DNA of 64,000 nt from UBA11358 sp049517655 (GTDB lineage: Bacteria > Verrucomicrobiota > Verrucomicrobiia > Limisphaerales > UBA11358), in the NCBI GenBank assembly GCA_049517655.1, contig JBEKRQ010000001.1:496001-560000 (forward strand), given 5' to 3'. Made by a program: the position numbers and the translations under genes. How positions within the stretch are numbered: position 1 is the stretch's first letter; each line of letters begins with the position of its first letter. Positions 49,037-56,062 of the stretch are shown here, one piece after another. Under the pieces are notes generated by a model, which saw only the letters and a program-made list of their open reading frames with translations, was not told the DNA's origin and searched no databases.

Positions 49037-50440
49037 ATGCGAATTGTGCTCGATTATCTAAAACGCAACCAGGACCGCTTTGTCGCCGAATTGTGCGAGT
49101 TCCTGCGCTTTCCCAGCGTATCTGCCCAAGTGCAACATAAAAAGGACATGCGCGCCTGCGCGGTGTGGCTTGCCAATCATTGCCGCAAAATCGGCCTTCA
49201 GGCGCAAGTTTGCCCGACTGCCGGCCATCCCATCGTGCTCGCCAAAACGCCCGCCTCCGCTGCGCTTCGTCGAGGCAAGCCGCGAGCGAAAACGAACTCG
49301 CACCGCCCGCAATTTATGATTTACGGCCATTACGACGTGCAACCGCCGGAGCCGCTCGATTCGTGGAAATCGCCGCCATTCAGACCGCGCATCCAGGGGC
49401 GTTCGCTCTTCGCCCGAGGCGCGACGGACAACAAAGGCCAGCTCTTCGCACATTTGAAAGCCGCCGAGGCTTATTTAAAAACCGGCACTCCCCTGCCCTG
49501 CGACCTGACCTTCGTCATTGAGGGCGAAGAAGAAGTCGGCAGCGTGAGCCTCGCGAAATTTCTCAAGTCGCATCGCAATGATTTAAAATGCGACGCGGTT
49601 GTCATATCCGACACCGGAATGCCCAGCCCAAAGCATCCTGCGCTTACTTACTCATTGCGCGGCATCATTGCGTTTGAAATCACGTTGCACGGCCCGTCGC
49701 GCGATTTGCACTCCGGCATTTTCGGCGGCGCGGTGGACAATCCGGCGATGGCATTGAGCCAGTTGCTGGGAAAACTTCGCGACAAAAATGGGCGTATCGT
49801 CATTCCCGGTTTTTATGACGACGTCGCACCGCTTTCGGCTTATGAACGAAAACAATTCAAGCGTTTGCCGCTCGGGGATCGTGAGCTTGAAAAATTACTT
49901 GGCGTTCCAAAATTATTTGGCGAACTCGGTTTTACGGCCACTGAACAACGCAGCGCGCGGCCAACGTTTGAAATCAATGGCTTAACCAGTGGGTATCAGG
50001 GTGAAGGCAGCAAGACCATCGTGCCGGCATGGGCGCGCGCCAAAATCACCTGCCGCCTCGTGCCGAACCAAAGACCGGAACGAATCCGCAAGGTCGTTTG
50101 CAATTATCTCAAGAAAATTTGTCCGACGACGGTTCGAATGGAAATCGAATCCGGTCACGGCGCGGAGGCGTATTGGGTTTCGCCCAGAAGCGCGCAGGCA
50201 CAGGCGGCATTGAGCGCGCTGCGCCAGGCGTTTCACCGCGAACCGGTATTGATGCGCGAAGGCGGCTCGATTCCCATCGTGAACGATTTTAGGAGAATCC
50301 TCGGTGCAAACACCTTGTTGCTCGGCCTCGCCCTGCCGGACGACAATGCCCATTCGCCGAATGAAAAATTTGATCTCGATTGCTTTGCCAAAGGCCAGAC
50401 GATGAGCGCGTTGTTGTGGCAGGAATTGAGCCAAGCCTGA
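49037..50440 (+). CDS. M20-family metallopeptidase (dipeptidase/carboxypeptidase type)
   Basis: A 467-residue di-zinc peptidase. Metal ligands are visible in MIYGHYDVQPPEP (His and the following Asp), SLFARGATDNKGQLFAH (bridging Asp), the catalytic Glu pair in FVIEGEEEVGS, the Asp in AVVISDTGMP, and a late His region near DDNAHSPNEKF. The dimerisation lid runs through LRGIIAFEITLHGPSRDLHS. The subgroup resembles M20 dipeptidases (YP_/DapE-CNDP-like). It is cytoplasmic, with no signal. An exported protein and sigma-factor module lies immediately downstream. Confidence 0.92.
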   Translation: MRIVLDYLKRNQDRFVAELCEFLRFPSVSAQVQHKKDMRACAVWLANHCRKIGLQAQVCPTAGHPIVLAKTPASAALRRGKPRAKTNSHRPQFMIYGHYDVQPPEPLDSWKSPPFRPRIQGRSLFARGATDNKGQLFAHLKAAEAYLKTGTPLPCDLTFVIEGEEEVGSVSLAKFLKSHRNDLKCDAVVISDTGMPSPKHPALTYSLRGIIAFEITLHGPSRDLHSGIFGGAVDNPAMALSQLLGKLRDKNGRIVIPGFYDDVAPLSAYERKQFKRLPLGDRELEKLLGVPKLFGELGFTATEQRSARPTFEINGLTSGYQGEGSKTIVPAWARAKITCRLVPNQRPERIRKVVCNYLKKICPTTVRMEIESGHGAEAYWVSPRSAQAQAALSALRQAFHREPVLMREGGSIPIVNDFRRILGANTLLLGLALPDDNAHSPNEKFDLDCFAKGQTMSALLWQELSQA

Positions 50441-50533
50441 ACTCATTCCAGAACAGTCGAAAAAAAGACACAAAGAATGAACCTTTTACCGTGCTCCCGT
50501 TATTAACGGGTAGATTCAAATCAGAAAACTATT

Positions 50534-51769
50534 ATGAAAACTACAAAATTCACCTGCCTTTCCTTGCTGATTTTGACTGGAACCGTGTTCGTTTCACGCG
50601 CTGAACCATACCGCACAGATATCAATCCGGCGTTGCTGTATTATCGGGCTCTTTTAATGCCGTGGGAGCCGATGTCCGATGCGGACAGGAATTATCTGTC
50701 GACGAAACAAGGGAAGGAACAAAAGCTCCCGGAACGGTTCGGCCAAATCGTTGCCAACCATGACAATCAATTCGAATTGGTGCGCCGAGCAGCGCACGCC
50801 ACTGTGCCCTGCGATTGGGGCATTGATTTTAGCGACGGCCCAAACATTATGCTTCCCCATCTGGGCCGCGCCAAGGTGGTCTGTCAAATAGCGCAGTTGC
50901 GCGCGGTGTGGGATTTGCAACATGGCCGGCAAGACGACGCGCGCGACGATTTGCTCGCGGCGTTCGTGCTGGGCAGGAATTCCGGCATTGACCCTATTTT
51001 AATCGGTGCTTTGGTTCAAGATGCCATTGAAGCCATCGAGTACAGCACCGTGGCGCAATACTTCGGCGAATTCTCACCGGAGATCTTGAAGCAATTGGTG
51101 GATGGGTTCGATTCGGCTCCGCCCCGGCACACGATTGCAACCTGCATTCCGATGGAAAAAAGCGCAGACAAGGATTGGTTGATACGCAAACTGCTGGAAT
51201 TACAGAAAGCTAATCCAAACGATGACGCCAAAGTGATGGCAAATCTCCACGAAATGGCGTTGGGCTGGGGTGTCAACACCAATTTTTGGCCGCGACTTGT
51301 CGCAGTATCCGGTGGAACCAGCGAAGGAGTCATCAGGCTGCTCCGTGAGGTAGCGCCACTATATCCGCGCCTTACCGAACTTATGATGCTGCCTGAACCG
51401 GAGTATGAAATCCAGGCGAAACAATTCTTCGCAGACTGTCACAAATCTCCAAACCCATTCATCTCTGAATCCGCCATTGGTTGGGAAACACGACCGAGAG
51501 AATTCAAGGCCCAGGCGCAACTTGCAATGGTTCATGCCGCTGTGGAATACAAACTGCACGGCGAATCCGGCTTAAAGAGTGTGATGGATCCGTTCGGGAA
51601 TGGTCCGTTTGCTTTCCAACGGTTCATCTTCAAAAGCGTGGACCGGGGATTTAAACTCAAGTCCGCCTATGCCGGAGCTGACGCCCCCTTCGTGATGATC
51701 TTCGTGGAGAAGCAAGGACCGGCATTCCAAATCACCGGGCCGGATGCTGGAAAAGCGATAGACAAATGA
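50534..51769 (+). CDS. Exported protein of unknown function
   Basis: A 411-residue protein with a signal peptide (FTCLSLLILTGTVFVSRA). The mature protein is mainly helical: PALLYYRALLMPWEPMSDAD, CQIAQLRAVWDLQHGRQDDA, DDLLAAFVLGRNSGIDPILI. Two Cys residues in the mature part may form a disulfide. I recall similar secreted helical proteins in Verrucomicrobiota but cannot name a domain. It lies 52 bases before an ECF sigma/anti-sigma pair on the same strand, so it could be a target or sensor of that pair. Confidence 0.7.
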   Translation: MKTTKFTCLSLLILTGTVFVSRAEPYRTDINPALLYYRALLMPWEPMSDADRNYLSTKQGKEQKLPERFGQIVANHDNQFELVRRAAHATVPCDWGIDFSDGPNIMLPHLGRAKVVCQIAQLRAVWDLQHGRQDDARDDLLAAFVLGRNSGIDPILIGALVQDAIEAIEYSTVAQYFGEFSPEILKQLVDGFDSAPPRHTIATCIPMEKSADKDWLIRKLLELQKANPNDDAKVMANLHEMALGWGVNTNFWPRLVAVSGGTSEGVIRLLREVAPLYPRLTELMMLPEPEYEIQAKQFFADCHKSPNPFISESAIGWETRPREFKAQAQLAMVHAAVEYKLHGESGLKSVMDPFGNGPFAFQRFIFKSVDRGFKLKSAYAGADAPFVMIFVEKQGPAFQITGPDAGKAIDK

Positions 51770-51821
51770 CCCGGCCCATGGTCGGATGGAATTACCCGGG
51801 TTTTTCGGTTAGGATCGAGAT

Positions 51822-52457
51822 GTGGCTGGCCTGAATCCGACTTTTGTGGAAATCGAAACTCCAGACACGCGGAGTCTGCTCGATCAGGCCCGGGCAGGCG
51901 ACGCCGAAGCGTTCGGTGAGATTTGCCGCGTCCACGGAACCCGGCTGTTGCGGCAGGCCGTCGCGCTGTGTGGCAACCTCACGCTGGCCGAAGATTTGGC
52001 GCAGGACACGCTGGTGGAAGCGTGGAAATGTTTGCATCGCTACAACGGGCGTTGCCAGTTTTTCACCTGGCTTTGCGCGATTCTGTTGAATCGTTACCGC
52101 AACGCCCTTCGGAAAAATCGTCCCCTGCCTGCTTCCACACCCGGCGGCCGGGATCAGGATGAATTTGAGAAACAAACCAATCTGACCGACCACGCAGCCT
52201 TGCCGGATCAGGCAGCCGAACTACGCGAGCAGTCTGTTCTCGTGCGACAATGCATCCAGGCATTGCCGGCCAAACACCAGCAGGTCATCTATCTGCGATT
52301 TTATGTGGATGATTCATTGGAGGGCATTGCCGTCGCGCTGGGTTGCTCGGTGGGGACGGTCAAATCCCGTCTATTTAATGCCTTGGACAAGCTGCGTGGA
52401 ATGAATGCCTTCAGCGCCCAACGGTCCGATTTTAAAACGAAAGGTGGTAGGTTATGA
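51822..52457 (+). CDS. ECF-family RNA polymerase sigma factor
   Basis: A 211-residue sigma-70 family, ECF group protein. Region 2 is present as EAFGEICRVHGTRLLRQAVA, LTLAEDLAQDTLVEAWKCLH and CQFFTWLCAILLNRYRNALR. Region 4 is PAKHQQVIYLRFYVDDSLEG then VALGCSVGTVKSRLFNALDK with the helix-turn-helix. The start is GTG 51822. It overlaps the anti-sigma gene by 4 bases, so the two are translationally coupled, the normal arrangement for a membrane-controlled regulon. Confidence 0.93.
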   Translation: MAGLNPTFVEIETPDTRSLLDQARAGDAEAFGEICRVHGTRLLRQAVALCGNLTLAEDLAQDTLVEAWKCLHRYNGRCQFFTWLCAILLNRYRNALRKNRPLPASTPGGRDQDEFEKQTNLTDHAALPDQAAELREQSVLVRQCIQALPAKHQQVIYLRFYVDDSLEGIAVALGCSVGTVKSRLFNALDKLRGMNAFSAQRSDFKTKGGRL

Positions 52458-53020
52458 AACCTTGTGCCCAAAACCGAAAACTCATTGTTTGGCTGTCGTT
52501 GAACGTGCTGGATGCATCGCAGGCGCGGCAGCTTCGGGCACATCTGGAAACCTGCGAAGGTTGTCGCCGTTATCTGGCGGAAATTTCAAACGTGACCGAA
52601 AGACTGGCAGAACAGGAAAATCTTGATATTCAGGCGTCCGAAAGCTTCCACCGAAAAGTGGCCGGCAGATTACGGGCGGTAAAACCGGTTTCCATTAGGG
52701 AAATCTTGGCGGCGTATTTAGCCCGGTTGAACTGGCGTGTGGCTTTGCCGGCCATTGCCGTATTGCTGTTGGTCTGCGTGACCGTCGCGATATTACGGCA
52801 GCAACCAAATGTTACTTCGCCCCCAAGAACCAGCATACAAACCGCGTCAGTATCGGGCGCAGACAATGATCTGGCGCCGACCATTGCCAACTACCAAAGG
52901 GTTGCCAATCAGTCTTTGGCCAAATTGGATGCATTACTGACCAAACAAGGCAACCGGGCGTTGCCGCCCATGCCAATTTATACAGCCTCGACGTTTGGAC
53001 TTGCAAATGAGTCGTTTTAA
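52454..53020 (+). CDS. Zinc-binding anti-sigma factor (ZAS type)
   Basis: A 188-residue single-pass membrane protein. The cytoplasmic N-terminal domain has the HxxxCxxC motif (HLETCEGC, about residues 31-38), with an upstream Cys4 as a possible fourth ligand. A hydrophobic helix (VALPAIAVLLLVCVTVAIL, about 96-114) leads to a periplasmic tail of 70 residues rich in Thr, Asn and Ala. It should hold the sigma factor encoded just upstream until an envelope signal arrives. The ATGA overlap with that gene keeps the two levels matched. Confidence 0.88.
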   Translation: MKPCAQNRKLIVWLSLNVLDASQARQLRAHLETCEGCRRYLAEISNVTERLAEQENLDIQASESFHRKVAGRLRAVKPVSIREILAAYLARLNWRVALPAIAVLLLVCVTVAILRQQPNVTSPPRTSIQTASVSGADNDLAPTIANYQRVANQSLAKLDALLTKQGNRALPPMPIYTASTFGLANESF

Positions 53021-53057
53021 GAACGGCTGGCGGTCGAGCGCGTATTTGTGGCAGGAG

Positions 53058-53630
53058 TTAAGCCACCCACGCGCTTAATTCCAGCCGCAACTGTTCCACC
53101 GGCAGCCCCATCACGTTGCTGTAGGAGCCGGAAATTTCAGCGATGATTTTCTCACTGTGTTCCTGAACGGCATAAGCGCCCGCCTTGTCCAGTGGATTTA
53201 TTTTCGCCAGATAATCACTGACCTGTTCCGCGTCAAGTGGATGGAACGTCACGTCTGTGCTCACGGCGAACATGCGTTCGCGATATGCGCGGAGATGAAT
53301 CAGGCTGACGCCGGTGACGACCTGATGCGTCCGGCCTTGCAGTTGTGTCAACATCCGCTGCGCGTCGGAAATGTCGGCGGGCTTGCCCATGATTTTACCG
53401 TCGAGAAACACCAATGTGTCCGCTCCCAACACAAGCGAATCGGGATTTTTTTTGGCCACGGCACGCGCCTTGCGATGCGCGTTGAGCTGGCAGAGTTCCC
53501 AAGGCGACAATTGTTCATCAAAAATTTCCTTCGCATCGCCGGGAACGATTCGGAAATTGGACTTCAACTGCCGCAACAATTCCGCGCGCCTGGGTGAGGC
53601 GGAAGCCAGTATAAGCGGCGGCAAATTCAC
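53058..53630 (-). CDS. maf: Maf-family nucleotide pyrophosphatase
   Basis: A 190-residue protein with ILASASPRRAELLRQL (S-A-S-P-R-R, residues 8-13), VLGADTLVFLDGKIMGKP (catalytic Asp region), GRTHQVVTGVSLI and DKAGAYAVQEHSEKII (the D-KAGAY-Q motif). Maf proteins hydrolyse modified or canonical nucleoside triphosphates such as dTTP/UTP and m7GTP, guarding against misincorporation and affecting septation. It is convergent with the anti-sigma gene and divergent from aroK, with repeat DNA in between. Confidence 0.94.
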   Translation of the reverse strand: MNLPPLILASASPRRAELLRQLKSNFRIVPGDAKEIFDEQLSPWELCQLNAHRKARAVAKKNPDSLVLGADTLVFLDGKIMGKPADISDAQRMLTQLQGRTHQVVTGVSLIHLRAYRERMFAVSTDVTFHPLDAEQVSDYLAKINPLDKAGAYAVQEHSEKIIAEISGSYSNVMGLPVEQLRLELSAWVA

Positions 53631-53702
53631 GCGGGGAATTTAAGCAATGTCGGTTGAAGTGTCGAGCGGCTGGGAAATGTGGTTGTGTCCTAATTTGCCT
53701 CT

Positions 53703-53774
53703 GGAGCGCGGGCTTCGGCCCGCTTCGGCGCACAAATGGCAAGAGACAATGAAGCGGCATAAATGCCGCGCTCC
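53703..53774. repeat. Paired-hairpin element upstream of aroK
   Basis: The outer arms GGAGCGCGG and CCGCGCTCC are perfectly complementary. Inner hairpins GCGGGC-TTCG-GCCCGC and GCGGCAT-AA-ATGCCGC overlap the outer arms, so alternative foldings are possible. Confidence 0.85.
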
Positions 53775-53798
53775 TCAAATTAGAACATTACCGGAAAT

Positions 53799-53854
53799 GT
53801 GGCACAGGCTTCCAGCCCGTATTTTGGATTTCACAGACTGGAAGTCTATGCCAC
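53799..53854. repeat. Paired-hairpin element immediately before aroK
   Basis: The outer arms GTGGCA/TGCCAC enclose AGGCT-TCC-AGCCC and AGACT-GGA-AGTCT hairpins. It ends ten bases before the aroK start codon, so it lies in the aroK leader or promoter and could affect translation. Confidence 0.8.
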
Positions 53855-53863
53855 TTTGTTGTC

Positions 53864-54403
53864 ATGCACAGCGACCGCCGCATCGTCAACATCGCGCTCA
53901 TTGGTTTCATGGGCGCGGGCAAAACCTCCGTTGGCCGGCTGGTGGCCGAGCAGTTGCATTTCGATTACCTTGACACGGATGAAATGATTCAATCGCGCAC
54001 GGGCCGGACAATCACGGATATTTTTGCCAGGGACGGCGAACCGGCTTTCCGCAAACTGGAAGAGCAGATTGTCGCTGAATTGACTGCATACAAGCGAACG
54101 GTCATTTCCACCGGAGGCGGTTTGCCGGTGAATCAACAAAATCTTGTGAGTCTCAAGACGCACGCGCTGGTCGTGTGTCTGTGGGCTTCGCCGGAAAAAA
54201 TCTGGGAACGCGTGCGCAATCAGACGCATCGTCCATTGTTGAACGCGCCCAACCCAAAGGAAAAAATCAGTGAATTACTTGCCGCGCGCGCGCCGTTTTA
54301 CCGCCAGGCTGATGTGTTGCTGAACACCGAATTGCGTGCCGTTCGCGAAGTTACCCAGCAGGTGATTCATCAGTTTCGGTTCGCGGCCTCCCAACGGCGA
54401 TGA
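53864..54403 (+). CDS. aroK: Shikimate kinase
   Basis: A 179-residue P-loop kinase phosphorylating shikimate in aromatic amino-acid synthesis. Walker A is GFMGAGKTS (residues 14-22), the shikimate site DTDEMIQSRTGRTITDIF carries the conserved Asp-Thr-Asp, FRKLEEQIV has the ARG-equivalent, and STGGGLPVNQQN is the substrate loop. The lid Arg lies in NQTHRPLLNAP. The leader is only ten bases beyond a structured repeat. Repeat elements lie on both sides of the gene. Confidence 0.94.
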   Translation: MHSDRRIVNIALIGFMGAGKTSVGRLVAEQLHFDYLDTDEMIQSRTGRTITDIFARDGEPAFRKLEEQIVAELTAYKRTVISTGGGLPVNQQNLVSLKTHALVVCLWASPEKIWERVRNQTHRPLLNAPNPKEKISELLAARAPFYRQADVLLNTELRAVREVTQQVIHQFRFAASQRR

Positions 54404-54428
54404 AAGCGGTCATGTCCCCTCTGAGAAA

Positions 54429-54488
54429 GTAGCGCAGGTGTCCCGCCTGCCAAAACCGGCAATCATGCAGGCCAGAGGCCCGTGCCAC
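54429..54488. repeat. Paired-hairpin element between aroK and queG
   Basis: The ends GTAGCGC and GTGCCAC pair imperfectly. Inner pieces are GCAGG-TGTCCC-GCCTGC and an imperfect GGCC-AGA-GGCC hairpin. It belongs to the same family as 53799-53854 by its GTGCCAC end. Confidence 0.7.
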
Positions 54489-54519
54489 CTTTTAATTTAA
54501 TGCAATTTGAGACAACGCC

Positions 54520-55548
54520 ATGAAAGAAAAAATCCGACGGCAAGCTTTGGAATTGGGATTCGACGACTGCCGCTTCACGACCGCCGATGCGCCTGCAAGC
54601 GGGGGGCCATTTCAAAGTTGGATCGCCGCCGGGCAACATGGTGAAATGAGCTGGCTCGCGCACAATGCGCCGAAGCGGCTTGATCCACAAAAAGTTCTGC
54701 CCGGTGCCAAAAGCGTCATCGTCCTCGCCGCGAGCTACCATTCTGAAAGTCCAAAGTCCAAAGTCCAAAGTCCAAAGTCAGGAGTTGTAGCGCGTTATGC
54801 GCAATTTGCCGATTACCACGAAGTGCTCGGCGAACGGCTGAAAACCTTGACGCGATTTGTGAATCAAATCGGCGGCGATGGAACCCGCTCGCTTTGGTAT
54901 GTGGACACCGGGCCGTTGTTGGAACGCGACTTCGCGCAACGCGCCGGGCTGGGATTTGTCGGCAAGCATACCAATCTCATCAGCCGCCAGTTTGGGAACT
55001 GGATTTTGGTCGGTGAAATTATCACCACGCTGGAACTTGAACCAAATGTCCCGGAGAAAAACCACTGCGGCTCTTGCACGCGCTGCATTGAAGCATGCCC
55101 AACCGATGCCATCACCGCGCCGTTCCAACTCGACGCCCGCCGCTGCATCTCCTATCTCACCATCGAATTAAGAGGTCCAATTCCCATTGAACTGCGCCCG
55201 GCCATTGGCAATCGTATTTTCGGTTGTGATGATTGTCTGGCTGTGTGTCCATGGAATCGCTTCACACGCGAAGGCAAATTGATGAAGGCTCACATGCGTC
55301 CGGAGTTGGCCGCGCCGGATTTGATTGAATTGCTTCAACTCGACGAAGCCGGATTCAAATCGCATTTTGCCGCCACGCCGATTTTGCGGACGAAACGTCG
55401 TGGCCTGTTGCGAAATGTCTGCGTCGCCTTGGGCAACGTGGGAGACGACTCCGCCCTGCCCGCTTTACGCAAAGCCGCTCAAGATTCCGAGCCGTTGATT
55501 GCCGGGCACGCGCAATGGGCGATTGGACAGATCAAGTCTCGCGTTTAA
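54520..55548 (+). CDS. queG: Epoxyqueuosine reductase
   Basis: A 342-residue enzyme performing the last step of queuosine tRNA modification with cobalamin and two 4Fe-4S clusters. The cluster ligands are CGSCTRCIEACP (about 186-197) and CDDCLAVCP (about 237-245). The catalytic-region motifs WYVDTGPLLERDFAQRAGLG and VGKHTNLISRQFG are present. HEAT-like repeats end the protein (LRNVCVALGNVGDDSALPAL). Residues ESPKSKVQSPKSG (about 76-88) come from a heptamer tandem repeat at 54746-54780; copy-number change there would break the frame. Confidence 0.94.
   Translation: MKEKIRRQALELGFDDCRFTTADAPASGGPFQSWIAAGQHGEMSWLAHNAPKRLDPQKVLPGAKSVIVLAASYHSESPKSKVQSPKSGVVARYAQFADYHEVLGERLKTLTRFVNQIGGDGTRSLWYVDTGPLLERDFAQRAGLGFVGKHTNLISRQFGNWILVGEIITTLELEPNVPEKNHCGSCTRCIEACPTDAITAPFQLDARRCISYLTIELRGPIPIELRPAIGNRIFGCDDCLAVCPWNRFTREGKLMKAHMRPELAAPDLIELLQLDEAGFKSHFAATPILRTKRRGLLRNVCVALGNVGDDSALPALRKAAQDSEPLIAGHAQWAIGQIKSRV
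54746..54780. repeat. AAAGTCC heptamer tandem repeat inside queG
   Basis: Four perfect AAAGTCC units and a fifth partial AAAGTCA lie inside the reading frame. The 7-base period is out of step with codons, so gain or loss of one unit shifts the frame. Confidence 0.9.
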
Positions 55549-55604
55549 ATGTTTCAAAAACGGTCGGCGAACTCAACAGAAGCAGCCGTTGCATCAATGA
55601 AAGC

Positions 55605-55874
55605 TCAGGTCGGCGGCGGAAGTGCGATCTCAAGCGTGATATCTTTGGCCAAAAAATGATCTTTAATGAAAGTTTCATAGTAGGCGTCTTTGCGTGCAGC
55701 ATTCAACAGCCCTTGAAAACGAAAATGTGGAACATTGTTGAAACAAAAAATGATGCCTGTGGATGCCAAGCCATGCGTGGACGTGTGATAAAATTTTATG
55801 ATAAGTTGGCGGGAGGCCTCTACGTAACCAACGGACTCAATCAACTTGGTCAACTTGACATCCACAGGTATCAT
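55605..55874 (-). CDS. KTSC-domain-like small protein
   Basis: About 89 residues. IESVGYVEASRQLIIKFYHT, then an aromatic turn and FRFQGLLNAARKDAYYETFI followed by KDHF reproduce the KTSC pattern (I.SVGYD...L.I.F..G..Y.Y..V....Y..L..A.S.G.YFN..IK..Y). The domain occurs alone or fused to phage and RNA-related proteins; its role is unclear. ATG 55874 has AGGATG upstream; ATG 55904 would add ten residues. It lies between queG and metH, facing queG. Confidence 0.72.
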   Translation of the reverse strand: MIPVDVKLTKLIESVGYVEASRQLIIKFYHTSTHGLASTGIIFCFNNVPHFRFQGLLNAARKDAYYETFIKDHFLAKDITLEIALPPPT

Positions 55875-56062
55875 TTCCACATCCTGGACAAGTACCACCG
55901 CCATATAGGGCTTAGCCCTAACACGTTCGTAACATTCTGGCTAGGAATTTGTCAGTAAAGTTTTCCTTAGTCTTATATCATCATATCAAGATACGTTGAT
56001 TTATTATTTGCTTCAGGAAGGGCTTTTTGTTATTTTTCGACCGGTTAGTTTGCCTTGAACCA

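Noticed and set aside
50505..50520. CCCGTTATTAACGGG palindrome after the M20 peptidase gene as terminator
   Set aside because: No T tract follows and the loop would be very small; it could equally be an operator half-site pair, with no support for either.
55905..56062. Possible SAM, SAH or cobalamin riboswitch before metH
   Set aside because: None of the conserved boxes (for example a B12-box-like core or SAM-I K-turn) could be found in the short AT-rich leader.
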